Counted from the stretch's first letter, positions 36,576-48,758 are shown. The stretch: DNA of 64,000 nucleotides from Hibiscus mutabilis (GCA_019671005.1 CM033714.1:81397909-81461908), one strand, 5' to 3'. Notes: generated by a model not told the origin, from the sequence alone. Translations and numbers: made by a program.

Positions 36576-39500
36576 TCATCGTCGGTCATCTCTACGCGAT
36601 CTTCTCTCACCAGACCGGGCATCATCATATGCCGTTCTATCCCGCACATTACCTTTATTTCCTCGATCATCTTCCCTGTACCTACGGTTTCCGGGGCGCT
36701 CATCCTCATCCCTTCCATCTCTTTCTTGTTCTCTCCCCCGGGGTTCCTCTTCATCCCTACCATGCTTTCGCCCGCCTCTCCGGTCTTCATAATACTGATC
36801 ATCTCTCTTAGATCCATTATCTGGTTTGCTGATCTTGCTCTGAAGTCTGCCATCTTGTCTACCACTCTCACCGTCAAGCTCTCCTCCAGACCTACCTAGA
36901 ATAATCATCCCTCTTCCGATCATCTCTCTCCCTCCAATCATCTCTTATTATGATCATCTCTCTCCTAGAACACTCATCCCTCTTCCAATCATCTTTTCCC
37001 CATCTTGAGTATTCATCCTTATTATGGTCATCTTCCCCCCACCTAGAATATTCATCCCTATTCAAATCATCTTTATCCCTATAATCTTTGGCATTTGATT
37101 CAGAATCGAACTTAGTATCCTTTCGATTATCCCTTTTGTGCTCCACGTCTCTTCCTAAGTTTCAACTTCTTGACTTTGAGTCTGGCTGCTCGTCATGGTA
37201 TTCATCATCAAGCTTCCTCTTGCCCTTCATCATTTCCCTATTGCTTTCTGATTTCTGCAATCCATCACTTAGGGTTCTTCCTCTTCTATCATTATTCTTG
37301 GCTGCAGAAGATGCAAAGTCCCTTTCTTGATATCGACCACTGCCTCTAGCACAATGACTGTCATCGTCAACTCTATGTCCTCTCCTGTCTTTGTCAACGG
37401 CCTTGTTCTTTACAATAGTTTGATGCTTTACATCATGTCTGTCAGAGTCACTAGAACTTGCATCACTATCATCTCTCGGAGAGACTGATCTCCTAGCAGT
37501 CCTCTCTCTTGCTGCTGTAGCCCTCCCACTTCTCCTGTCATAGGATGAATTGGAATTTTCATCATCAGAATCATGTCTTCTAACTCTTCTCCTACCCTTT
37601 TCTGCTTTTTCATCACTTCTATTAGAAGCACTGTCATCTTCCGTATCATACCTGTGACCATGTATCTGTACTATTTCCTTTCTACGATCTCGGGCTCTAT
37701 CTACATCAGAATCAGATTCAACTTTCTTCTTTTCCCTCCTATCAGCAGTGTCAGAGTCATCCTCACTGGAGTAATTCATACGAGGGCTTTTCTTAACTGT
37801 TTCTTTTTTACGGCCTCTTGCTCTGCCTGCATCAGAATCAGATTCAATACCCATGTTGCCTCTCTCTTTCCTCTGGCTCCCAGTCAACTCATTCTTTCGT
37901 TTGTGAACTTCACCTCTCTTCCTTTCCTTCCCATCCACAGAATCAGAGTCATCCTCACTGGAGTCATGCCTATTACAACCTTTCTTAACTGTTTCCTTTT
38001 TTTGGCCTCTTGCTCTTTCTGCATCTGAATCAGATTCGCTACCCTTGTTGCCACTCTCTCCCCTCCGACTCCCAGTCAACTCAATCTTTTGCTTTTGCAC
38101 TTCACCTCTCATCTTTTCCCTCCCATCCTCAGAGAATCAGAGTCATCCTCACAGGAGTCATGCCTATTACGACCTTTCTTAACTGCTTCCTTTTTACGCC
38201 CTCTTGCTCTGTCTACATCAGAATCAGATCCATTACCCATGTTGCCCCGCTCTCTCCTCTGGCTCCCAGTCAACTCAATCTTTCGCTTTTGAACTTCACA
38301 TCTCTTCTTTTTCCTCCCACCATCAGAATCAGAGTCATCCTCACTGGAGTCGTGCCTATTACGACCTTTCTTAGGTGTTTCCTTTTTATGGCCTCTTGCT
38401 CTGTCTGCATCAGAATCAGATCCACTATCCGTGTTGCCCTTCTCTCTCCTCTGGCTCCCAGTCAACTCAGTCTTTCGTTTTGGAATTTCACCTCTTCTTT
38501 TCCCTCCCACCATCAGAATCAGAGTCATCCTCACTCAAATCATGCCTATGACGACCTTTCTTAACTGTTTCCCTTTTACGACCTCTCACCCTGTCTGCAT
38601 CAGAATCAGATTCACTACCCTGCAATATTAAAAGAATCCAAATAATTAAATCCAATTGAAAGGGTGATACAATGCCATACAGATCAGTGTATTAACATTA
38701 AACATAGTCCACAAACATGATTAACTGAAAACATCGCTTTCAGTATGTTTAGGTCAAAATCGTCCATGGAGCAGTTATCCAATCAATCAATTTTGATGAA
38801 AATTACAATAATGTAATCTTATCATTTATTCTTCAATATATAAAAATCTTATTCTTGATGTATTAGCTTCCTTGAATACGTATTATGATGTGGAACACTT
38901 TACCTAAGTTACTTATTAATCAAGATTTATGCAAATCTATATCGTTCAATGACCCCTTGATTGCATACTGCATGTCTCACTAACCGGGAATGCAAAAACT
39001 ACTGTAAAATTTAAGCTCGGAATATGAATTTAAATTAAATATAATTGTTTTACCTGTCTATCATCCACGGCATTTGGTCTGCCTCTATCACGCTTCTTCG
39101 CTGATTTTTTTGACTTCCTGCGGCTGTCATAGTCATCAGAATCACTACTTTCACTATCATAATCCTTCCGACTCTTCTTGCGAGCAGCTTTCTTCGAATG
39201 CTCCACACTGCTGTCGGTATCAGAATCCGAGTCATGATACTTAGACCTCTTCTTATGCTTTTTCTTTTTAAGGTGTTGTGACTCATCATCTTCATCGCCA
39301 ACAACTTGACCTTTTTTCTTTTCTGCTTCTATTCAGAAAGGCATGCTCGCGCTCATCGTTATTCTTTCGACGATTTGGCAAAGGAGGAAGCCCAGATTCA
39401 GAAACTCCAATTCCGAGAGCATCCCTAAAGGTCTCCATATGCTTCTCCTTCCTCGCAGCAACTTGGTGGGTCTGTGTATCCGAAACCCTAACACCCAAAA

Positions 39501-40067
39501 CATGAATGGTTCAATAAATGCACAACAGAATCCATAATCATCCATTAGTAATAATCAAAGAAAACAAATAGTTGCTAATAATTAACTTGGTAGGTCTGCT
39601 TATCCGAAGCCCCAACCTCCAGAGCATGAAAGAATCAGTAAATGAACAAAAAATCCACAATCACCCATTTTGATAATAAAGAAAACTAAAATTAAAAGAA
39701 ACTTTTGTTGACGAGTAGGCGTAGGTATAACTTCTCCTTCCTCTTCATCTTTCTCTTGCTGGGCATCTTCGAGAGCTTTCCTAGCCTCAACAAGCTTATC
39801 GGCGATCTCAGATTCAGTGTAACCTTGTTCAGTGAGTTTATCTTCCAAAATCACAAGCTTGAGCTCAATCTGACGCTTGCGGTCATGCTCGAGGATTTCC
39901 TTGTTGGGTTTCTTGGTGGTGAGACCGGCGGTGCCTTGATCAGCCTCGAAAGGCCGGGTGGAATCGGTTACCCGATTCGTCTTCGGCCTTACGAAGAATT
40001 TGTTGCTCTGAATGTAGCCATTGGTGCCTGACCCTCGAGGGGTGGTCAGTCCGATTCCGTTGTACAT
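36576..40067 (-). pseudogene. cwf21-domain (CWC21/SRRM2-like) spliceosome protein with five lesions
   Basis: Exon 1 (39703-40067) starts MYNGIGLTTPRGSGTNGYIQ and includes the cwf21 domain (HDRKRQIELKLVILEDKLTE, YTESEIADKL), which in the family binds Prp8/Snu114 in the spliceosome. Exon 2 (39054-39487) and exon 3 (from 38619) join in phase and encode Ser/Asp/Arg-rich repeats. Four ~40-residue units carry RHDSSEDDSDS and ELTGSQRRERGN (38130-38619 and 37860-38110), followed by RD/DR-rich tails. Lesions on the minus strand: one base lost after AFLNR (~39327); a 2-base loss giving TGA at 38488-38490; a compensating 2-base gain at ~38133; in-frame TGA at 37162-37164; and a duplicated AGGT at ~36891-36898. 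Any product would end early, after the cwf21 domain. Assembly error is an alternative for some of these. Confidence 0.8.
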
Positions 40068-40683
40068 TTAGGGATTTTTTTTCAAAACCCTAACTCAAAT
40101 TCCTGCGATTCTTTTTTCTATCAAAATTATGATTAAGATAATAGATGTAATTGCAAGTTTTTTTTATCAATGGAAATCAAAAGAGAGAAAAATTCAAAGA
40201 AATAATTAATAAAAGAAACGGAAAACTTACAGAGATTTGTGATTCGAATCGTTCGTGCTTTGTTCTGCTTTTGGAAAATCAGAGTTTGGATATTAACCTA
40301 ATTTCCATAATCTATCTAATTTATACAAACGAGTGTGCTTTGAGAAGCGAAACGACACCGTGGGCATCTCAGACGGACTATTTAACATTTTGGCTTAATA
40401 TATCAATTGGTCCCTTAGACATATAATCTTTCTCATGTTAGTACCTGGTCTTTTTTAACCACTTTGATACTTGAACTTGAAAATATTTTTCAAATTGGTC
40501 TATATGCTAGTGCATATAAAGACTGCACAAAACCAAAGCAACCAATTCGTATATAAAAAACATAAACATACATGCATGGGAAATCTAAGGAAAGAAAAGG
40601 GAAATAATTTTTTCATGGCTGAATTTTTCGGGGTAAAGTTTCAATGCACACAAGTGTCAATCACTTTTTTGAGTTTTCTCTAT

Positions 40684-40860
40684 GGCTGTAAACGAACCGA
40701 ATATTCATCGAATCGTTTGGCGAGAAGTTCGTTTATTTATTAAACGAACGAATATGAACAAGAATTTTTGTTCGTTTAATTAAATGAACGAACACGAACA
40801 AAAAGCTTGTTCGTTTATTTCTATTCGTGAACGTTTGATAATTCGTTCGTGATTGATTAA
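40684..40860. mobile_element. Partial hAT-type MITE, GTTCGTTTA family, copy 2
   Basis: It starts TGGCTGTAAACGAACCGAA, then GCGAGAAGTTCGTTTATTTA and TTCGTGAACGTTTGATAATTCG, as in 20080-20614. The right end is missing. Confidence 0.75.
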
Positions 40861-40869
40861 CCTTAGCCA

Positions 40870-41558
40870 TATTATGAAATAAATAGCATTTAAGGCAAGT
40901 TCATGATTATAAATATGTATAATATCTACGGACAGTTTAGACAACATTGTAGTCATAAATGATTAATGTCACCAAACACCAAGGAATTGCTTTTCTTACA
41001 ATATTATTTTATACCATTTTTGGATAGAATTTGTGGTACAATTAACAATACATTATCAAATGACAACAAAGAAATATGCAAGGGAAGTTTAGAAGGCTCT
41101 CCATTATCTTTTTAAGATTACTTTGGTTTATCTCTGAATGCATTTTGATTACCGGTCTATTTATTTTTTGTATATCGTAATGATTGATTCTGATGGTAAT
41201 TATATAGAGAAATATTAATTGTAATTCTGTTTACATTGTGCTGGTCGATTCTGGCTTAGTCATACAGACATTGGTGTAAGACTCCTTACATTTCTAAGTA
41301 AAAGATCTAGACTTGAACAAGAACAACCAATTCCTTTGACATGGGGAAATTAAACATTTCAAGGACCATCTTGTCTATATTAAACAATGGAAAATACATA
41401 AAATAATTTACATGCTCTTATTATCATACTAAGTTCATAACCAAATCAAATACAAACATCAAGAACCAACACAAAGGCCAAAATACATGCTAAAATCTAA
41501 ATGCACGGTGGCTATATTCTTTGTTTTTTCCAAAATAAAATAACTTAATTTAAATTAT
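40870..41558. other. Gene-free AT-rich stretch
   Basis: No gene. The part next to 41559 is presumably the 3' flank of the MADS gene. 40068-40683 likewise has no gene beyond the 5' flank of the cwf21-like gene. Confidence 0.4.
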
Positions 41559-42309
41559 TTAAAAGAACGCATGTCCAAATCCTGGAGGACAAGGATTGTA
41601 TACTTCAGGATTGAGGTTGAATCCAGGAGGTATCATGTTTGAAGGAGGAGCATCATATCCCTGTGACATCATGTTCGTGTCGAATTCGATGTTATTCGGG
41701 AACACCCCGGTTGCGTTGGAACTCCTCATGAAAAACTGATGGGAGTTCGTAGTCTGAATCAGAAGCTTTTCCACGTTCTTTTTCAACTCCTCCAACACCG
41801 ATTTCAGCTGCCGGAGTTGTGGCAAGCTAAGTTCCTCGACCGGCACCTCCCACCAGTACTGCCCTTGGCTCGCTCTTCTCATGTGGTTCAGCTCTTCACC
41901 ATGCCTCTTTTTGACTTCAAGTTGACTCACCAACTGATACAAAAACTACTATTAATCAAACTAACAATCAAACAAAACAAGTAAAATACAATTAGTCTAG
42001 GATGATAATCAAACCTCAGTAAGTTGCATTACGATGAGACTCCAAAATATGCAAAGTGCCCGAATTATCCGGAGGGTTGCCGGTGAGGTACCGATGGATG
42101 ACCTTGCCAATCTCTGGGTGACCAAAGGAGAAAACTTTGTTCCCCGGTGAGAAAACAACGATGCCAATTTCAACACCGCAAAGGGTACAAAGTTCACTAG
42201 CCATTTTGGAAAGACCCGAACGTCGTTTCGAGAATGTCACTTGGAGATTGCTATTGTTCTTCATTTTCACCATCTCAACTTTTTGACGACCTAAGCTTTT
42301 CTTTCCCAT
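41559..42309 (-). pseudogene. Type I (M-alpha, AGL62-like) MADS-box gene with damaged junction
   Basis: ATG at 42307-42309 opens a full MADS domain: MGKKSLGRQKVEMVKM, NLQVTFSKRRSGLSKMASEL, CTLCGVEIGIVVFSPGNKVF, then FGHPEIGKVIHRYLTG. AGL62-type factors act in endosperm and female gametophyte, and most are single-exon. The frame hits TGA at 42016-42018 after SHRNATY. A second block (41559-41936) encodes the expected C-terminal half: VSQLEVKKRHGEEL, WWEVPVEELSLPQLRQLKSV, ending PPGFGHAFF. An intron of ~80 AT-rich bases is plausible (GAG|gtttga ... tatcag|TTG), but the exon 1 frame reaches TGA just before that donor; one lost base would explain it. Either the gene is broken, or it yields a 97-residue MADS-domain-only protein, which could bind DNA without partner domains. 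The upstream stretch 42310-42687 is AT-rich promoter-like DNA. Confidence 0.7.
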
Positions 42310-42687
42310 AATCTCCAGAAATTTTCAAAGGATAAACAGTGGTGAGAATTGCAATGATAGGAAAGGTGAGGATTAGTAATTATAAGGGGAACAAGATTGG
42401 ATATTTATACTTTGAGCTGTCCAAATCTAATATGTTTCATGTACAATTCTTGATTTGCTTTGCTTGAATTAAATTACATACTATATTTTATGTTTGCATA
42501 AATGGTAATTAAGTCACCCCAAATAAATAAAAAATACTAATGTAACTCTTCATCGTCCACTTTAAACACTTTCCTATTTCATTATAATAAAAATAATGTA
42601 TACAACTAAAAAATTTATGAGAAAATTTACATGGTCATAATGTCTTGTGACATAGCATTGATGTCAAGTTTCAATGAGGGGTAGATA

Positions 42688-43990
42688 GGTAAACCTATGT
42701 TTGATTTTGATATAACAAATTGTTTAAGGACTAAATGCAAAAGTAAATAAATTTTTAAGTACTCAAAAGTCTCACAAAAATGACAATTATTTGAACCAAA
42801 AATTATTTCTAAGTCAAAAACCTTAAACCCAATAAAATTTTCTAAGTGTTTTAAAGCCAAATTGTGCAATTACGCCCAAGCGTATCGATACGCCTTAGGC
42901 GTACCGATACAGATTTTCAACACTGAAATTTTAATCGTCAAAGCTTACCGATACGATTATCCCCGTATCGATACGGAATTCAATTTGGGCTTGTATTTAG
43001 GCTTTAGTGTATCGATACAGTTTCATCTGAGTTTAAGATCACACTTTGAAGTACCGATACGACTCACCCCGTATCAACACGGTTTGGTCAGATTTGCAAA
43101 ATTTTCGCATTAAACTTTATAGCTGTTGCTTGTCAGTTATAGGAATCGGTAGAGTTTAAATGGTCGTTGAACCGTATCGATACGCCCTAGAAGCGTACCG
43201 ATACCTTTTTGCTAAACTTTCATCCCTGATTCTAGTGAGCAAATCCCGTACCGATATGGCTTTCCCGTATCGATACGCCCCTTATTTTACACTAAGACCG
43301 TACCGATACACTACCCCGCGTATCGATATGCCCCTGTATTTTGTACACAACAACTCTTTCTTTTTTGAGACAGGTACTGATACGACCCTTCATATACCGA
43401 TACGGTTGGTTGCAGAAGAGCATTTATGGTGGGAAAAAGAGAGCCCAATGGCTCTATTGATGATGCCAACCACCCAAACGGTTAGAATTCAATGATAAGG
43501 TATAAAAACAAGCCTTCAAAGCTACATCAATAACTAATGATCAAGTGAAAAGCAATCAAGCAAAAATCCAACCACTTTGTGCCTTATAGAGTCAAATCTT
43601 TGTACCCACTTGTGTAATTTCATTGTATTCATTTTCTTTCAAGTTGGGTTGAATGAACTTATAATTGGGGCAAAATATCTACCTTTGAGAGGTTAATTTC
43701 TATTTGCCATCTTTCTTTGTAAAAGAGTGAGTCTTAATTTAGCTTTGGGTAGAAAGCTTAATCGCTTTGTAAGGTTTCCCCCTAGTCCAAGAAAAAGGAA
43801 AGAATTTCTAGTGAAATTGGTTCAAAATCCTTAGTAGGAGCTAAGGTAGTGGATGTAGAGCTTGTTCGAAGCTTGAACCACTCTAAATCTCTTGTGTCTT
43901 CATTTTTTATTTACCAATTTCCTCCCTCTAAGTTTTAAAAGCCAATTCACCCCCTCTTGGCCATTTGTACATCCATTGATCAACACAACA
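42688..43990 (+). repeat. 5' LTR of the Sirevirus
   Basis: ~1303 bp, from GGTAAACCTATGTTTGA (TG mutated to GG) to GATCAACACAACA, immediately before the primer-binding site. It matches 55842-56095 plus 58677-59669. It holds the densest array of the TATCGATA motif (42881-43410). Confidence 0.85.
42881..43410. repeat. Array of GTATCGATAC / GTACCGATAC palindromic motifs
   Basis: About 13 copies in 530 bp. Near-perfect GTATCGATAC at about 42882, 42966, 43008, 43174, 43267 and 43320 (the last TATCGATATG). Variants with GTACCGATAC or ATACCGATAC at about 42901, 42946, 43051, 43196, 43248, 43298 and 43394. Palindromic and variant copies tend to alternate, often with inverted flanks: CGATACGCC TTA GGCGTACCG at 42886-42906. 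Confidence 0.9.
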
Positions 43991-43991
43991 A

Positions 43992-44004
43992 TTGGTATCA
44001 GAGC
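43992..44004 (+). promoter_or_regulatory. Primer-binding site (initiator tRNA-Met)
   Basis: TTGGTATCAGAGC directly after the LTR. TGGTATCAGAGC is complementary to the 3' end of initiator tRNA-Met, the usual copia primer. Confidence 0.9.
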
Positions 44005-44090
44005 TCTTTGAGAGATTAACATCTACAAGAGGCGATCTTTGAAGTGGTCCAATCGACCAACAACAAAGCAATAACATCTACCTCTAACAA

Positions 44091-45717
44091 CATGTATGAG
44101 AGCTAATTTATCACCAAATCACAATTCTTCAATGGGGACAACTACCCATATTGGAAGAACCAGATAGGGCTATTCATCAAATCTCACGATTACATTATTT
44201 GGGATGTAACCGAAGACGGGCCATCCATTCCAATGAAGTAAGAAGATGATAGACAAGTTCTCAAGGCCAAGCATGAGATGACAGATAAAGAAAGAAGAAG
44301 ACTACAAGTAAATGAAAAGGCCTTACACATGTTTTTTTGTGCACTTGGACCGGACATGTACTCGGAGATGTCATCTTGTACAAGTGCAAAAGAGGTGTGG
44401 GACACGCTCAAGACCACATATGAGGGAACCAACGATGTTAAGGAGACCAAGAGTGGGCTCCTCGATATGAACTATGAAAAATTCAAGATGGAGCCCGATG
44501 AGAGTGTCACGAAGATGTTCGATCGATTCTCCGTCATCGTCAATGATCTCAAGGGCTTCGAAGAGGTCATCCCCGAAAATAAGCTTGTCCAAAAATTACT
44601 CTACTCTCTTCTTGAGTCATGGGATGGGAAGAGAACCGTCATCATCAAGGCAAAAGATTTGAAGACCTTGAAGCTCGATGCTCTCATGAGTTCTCTCATT
44701 ACTCATCAGATCATAAAGCAAAAAAGAGAAAAAGAGAAGAGAAAAGAAGAGAAGAAGATTGAGAAGAAGAAAACTAGAATTGCTCTCAAAGCTTCATAAG
44801 AAATAGTGATTCAAGTGAAGAGGAAGATGAGGAGTTGGCTATGCTAGCCAAAAGATTTACTCGGTTTATGAAGTCTAACTAGGGAAGAAAGTTCAAAAGA
44901 AGAGAAGACTTCAAGAACAAGAACAAATAGGAAGAAAATGATCAACTCATATGCCATGAGTGCAAGAAGCTGGGGCACATACGAACCGAATACCCCCAAC
45001 TCAAAAAGAAGAGCTTCAGAAAGAAGAAGAAGCTTAAGGCAAATGTGGCTACTTGGAGCGATTCGGATTCATCCGATGAAGAAGATCAAGAAGTCGTCAA
45101 CCTTTGCCTCATGGCTTTTGAGGAGGATCCAAAGGTAACCTCTAACTCATCATCTTTTGATTTTACTTTCCATGAGCTTCAAGAAGCTTACAATGAGTTA
45201 CAAGAGGTGTATGATGAGTTGGTTGAGAAATACAAGGAATCAATTTTGAAAAATAAGAAAACTATTTCCGATTTGAAAATCCAAAATGATTTCCTTTCTA
45301 AAACCAACTTAGAACTTGAAAAGAAGGTTTTGGGTTTACAAGAAGAACACAAATATTTTTAAAAAGAAAATATTGATTTAAACAACTTTTTTTCTAAGTT
45401 TTATGATGATCACCACAATATGGTGAATGAGCTCAAAGCTTCCTTGAGCAAAGTTGGGGCAACTAGTTTTGAAAAAGGGCAATCTTCAAAACCCAACTAT
45501 GTGAAAAGGAACTTTGATGACTACAAACAAAGAAGCTTTTGGAGGCACTCACATGATAAAAGAGTTAGGAGTGCATGGGTTCCTAAGGAACTAGTAGCTT
45601 CTAACAATATTAGTGCTATGTCGTCTTGGATTCCCAAGGGAACCAAGTTTTGGGGAATAATTTTCATGGACCCAAAATGGTTTGGGTACCAAAATTCAAG
45701 ACTTAATCTTTTTTTGT
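44091..45717 (+). pseudogene. Sirevirus gag, disrupted
   Basis: An N-terminal gag helix region (FFNGDNYPYWKNQI near 44130) leads into the open block 44278-44799 (CTSAKEVWDTLKTTYEGTND). A zinc knuckle CHECKKLGHIRTEY follows at about 44952-44993, in which the fourth ligand Cys of CCHC is Tyr. Then come an acidic WSDSDSSDEEDQE stretch and a heptad-like coiled coil (45160-45350). Stops at 44102, 44237 and 44799 and frameshifts prevent a full Gag. Confidence 0.8.
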
Positions 45718-45721
45718 AAGG

Positions 45722-48700
45722 GGAGCATTGCTACAAGGCCAAAGCTTCATGCCAAAACTCATGATACCTTGATAGTGGATACTCAAGACACATGACCGGT
45801 GACAAGAGTCGATTCTTAGAGCTAAAGCCAAAAAGTTGAAGAGTAGTAACATTTGGTGACAACTCTAAAGGTCACATCGAAGGAACCGGTTCCATTGGTA
45901 ATCACTCTTCTACACTTATAGATAATGTTTTATATGTTAACGGTCTAAAACATAATCTTTTGAGCATAAGTCAATTGCGTGATAAAGGTTTCAATGTTCC
46001 TTTTGATTTAAATGGTTGCAAAATTTTGAACATTGAAACAAATCAAATTGTGTTCATTGGTTATCGTATAGGAAACATACACATGGTGCATTTAGATGAC
46101 ATTCATACATTCAATGCATGTTTTGTTGCTAAAAATAAACATGATGCATGGCTATGGCATAGAAAACTAGGGCATGCAAGCATGTGTGTTTTAAAAAAAA
46201 TGGTTTCCAAAGATCTAGTTAGAGGTTTGCCTAAAATTAAGTTTTCTCTTGATAAAATTTGTGATGCTTGTGCAAAAAGCAAACAAAAACGAGTTTCTTT
46301 CAAATCTATTAATGATGTTTCAACTAGTAGAGTTTTACAATTGATCCATATAGATCTTTTTGGTCCTATTAGAACTATGAGCTTGGTTGGAAAATCATAT
46401 GCATTTGTTTTAATTGATGATTTCTCTAGATACACTTGGGGTTCTATTTTTAAGTACTAAGGATGAGGCTTTAGAAAAATTCATCACATTTTCTAAAACT
46501 ACTCAAAATAATCTTGGTTAACTCATTTCTCACATTAGGAGTGACCATGGTACCGAATTTCAAAATTTAGGTTTTGATGATTTTTGTAACTCAAATGGTA
46601 TAAGCCATAATTTTTCCGCTCCTCGCACCTCAACAAAATGGGGTTGTTGAGAAAAAAATCAAACTTTAGAAGAAATGGCTAGAACTGTGCTTTGTGAAAA
46701 CAACTTGCCAAAATATTTTTGGGCGGAAGCCACTGATACGACTTTATATATAATTAATAGATTAATGATTAGCCCTATTTTGAAAAAAAACACCTTATGA
46801 GATTTTAAAGTTCAAAAATCCTAACATTAGCTATTTTCATACATTTGGTTGCAAGTGTTTTGTTTTAAACAATAGAAAAGATAATTTGGGCAAGTTTGAT
46901 GCTAAAAGTGATGAAGCTATTTTCCTAGGGTATTCTTTAAACTCTAAATCCTATCATGTATTTAATAAGAGAACTTTAGTTGTAGAAGAGTCAATATATA
47001 TGGTTTTCGGTGATAACCTCCTTCCGAGGAAGGATTTTTGTAATGATGATGATGTAGGAATCATTGAAGACAATGATGGTGAACAATCATCAAAGGTGGT
47101 TGAGGTTCAAACAAAAGAAAAAGAAGCACAAGATCCCCCTCTAGAAGCATTGAAGGACATGACTCTAGAAGAGAAGGAAGTGAGCTACCCAAGGGAGTTC
47201 AACTATGTCAAAGGTGGTGGAATCTTGGGTGATCCATCCAAAGGGGTAACCACTAGATCCTCTTTTAGACATGCTAGCAATGTTGCATTTATTTCATGCA
47301 TAGAGCCTAAAAATATCAAAGAAGCATTAAATGATGATTATTGGATATTGGCTATGCAAGAAGGATTAAATCAATTTGAGAGGAGTCAAGTTTGGACATT
47401 AGTTGATAGGCCTAGTAATAAGTCTACTATAGGGACTAAATGAGTTTTTAGAAACAAACTAGATGAGAGTGGTAACATAGTGAGAAACAAGGCTAGACTT
47501 GTTGCTCAAGGTTACACTCAAGAAGAGGGAATTGATTTTAATGAAACATATGCACCCGTAGCTAGAATGGAAACTATTAGGATACTTCTTGCATTTGCAT
47601 GTTATCACGAATTTGAAGATCCAAAATACCCAAACCATGTTTTCAAACTTTTAAAGGCTTTATATGGTTTAAAACAAGCTCATAGAGCTTGGTATAAAAG
47701 GTTGTCTACCTTTTTTATTGAAAAAGGTTTTGAAAAAGGAAAGGTGGAAACTATACTCTTTATTAAAAGGAAAGGCAAAGACATTTTAATAGTCCAAATT
47801 TATGTTGATGATATCATTTTCGGTTCTACTAATGAGTTTTTTTGCCAAGATTTTGCTAAGTTGATGCAAGGTGAATTTGAGACGAGCATGATGAGGGAGC
47901 TTTCATTTTTTTGGGGCTCCAAATCAAACAAAGGAATGATGACATCTTCATTAATCAAGCTAAGTACATCATGTACATGCTCAAGAAGTTTGGCTTGGAG
48001 AATATGAAACCTTAAGCCACACCAATGAGCTCCTCCACAAAGCTTGACAAAGATGAAGGATGTATGTGTGTTGATTTAAAGCTTTACCGCTCTATGATTG
48101 GATCTTTGCTTTATCTTACTGCAAGTAGACCCAACACTATGTTTAGTATTTACTTGTGTGCTAGATTTCAAGCTAGTCCTAGAGAATCACACCTTATAGC
48201 CGTTAAGAGAATCTTTAGATACTTTAGAGGCACACCTTGTTTAAGGATTTGGTATCCTAGAGATTCCTCTTTTAGTTTACATGCTTATTCGGATGCGGAT
48301 TATGGAAGTTGTAAGATAGATAGAAAGAGTACCTCTGGTACTTGTCAATTCCTAGGTAGTATACTCATATCTTGGTTCTCTAAGAAACAAAATAGTGTAG
48401 CCTTATCTACCACCGAAGCGGAATACATATTGGTCGAAAGTTTTTGTGCTCAAGCCCTTTGGATGAAACAATAACTTTTAGATTATGGAATTGATGTAGG
48501 TACCATACCCATTAGGTGTGACAATACTAGTGCTATTTGTCTCACCAAGAACCCCATCCAACATTCTAGACCAAGCACATAGAAATTAGACATCATTTCA
48601 TTAGAGATCATGTCTTGAAAAATGATGTTGTTCTAGAATATGTAGACACCTTGAACCAATTAGCGGATATCTTTACCAAACCATTAGATAAAGAGCGTTT

Positions 48701-48740
48701 TTGGTCTTTTAGGAGAGAGTTAGGTTTAACCAGCCTATCT
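45722..48740 (+). pseudogene. Sirevirus pol (protease-integrase-RT-RNase H), disrupted
   Basis: The protease active-site region lies at about 45760-45800 with stops. The integrase zinc region is LWHRKLGHASM...CDACAKSK (46150-46280), followed by the first catalytic Asp in IDLFGPIRT. The RT has LVAQGYTQEEGIDFNETYAP (47500-47560) and YVDDIIFGSTN (47803-47835). RNase H has YSDADYG, a KKQNSVALSTTEAEY motif and a terminal HIRHHF-like region near 48590. In the RT, CYHEFE runs straight into DPKYPNHVF: about 30 residues are missing, including the strand bearing the first catalytic Asp. Several stops are present as well. The element cannot move on its own. Confidence 0.85.
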
Positions 48741-48758
48741 TGACTTTTTAGAGCCCTT

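Noticed and set aside
37573..38564. Plus-strand ORFs rich in Phe/Ser/Leu opposite the cwf21-like gene
   Set aside because: Antisense shadows of the Ser/Asp/Arg repeat codons; no start context or domain.
42881..43410. CRISPR-like reading of the regularly repeated TATCGATAC units
   Set aside because: Spacing is irregular (roughly 15-120 bases), repeats are only 10-12 bases, the host is a plant, and the array sits inside an LTR.
42862..43495. Plus-strand ORFs with YRYA/PYRYD repeats in the 5' LTR
   Set aside because: They are translations of the TATCGATAC motif array; the repetition is explained by DNA-level repeats.
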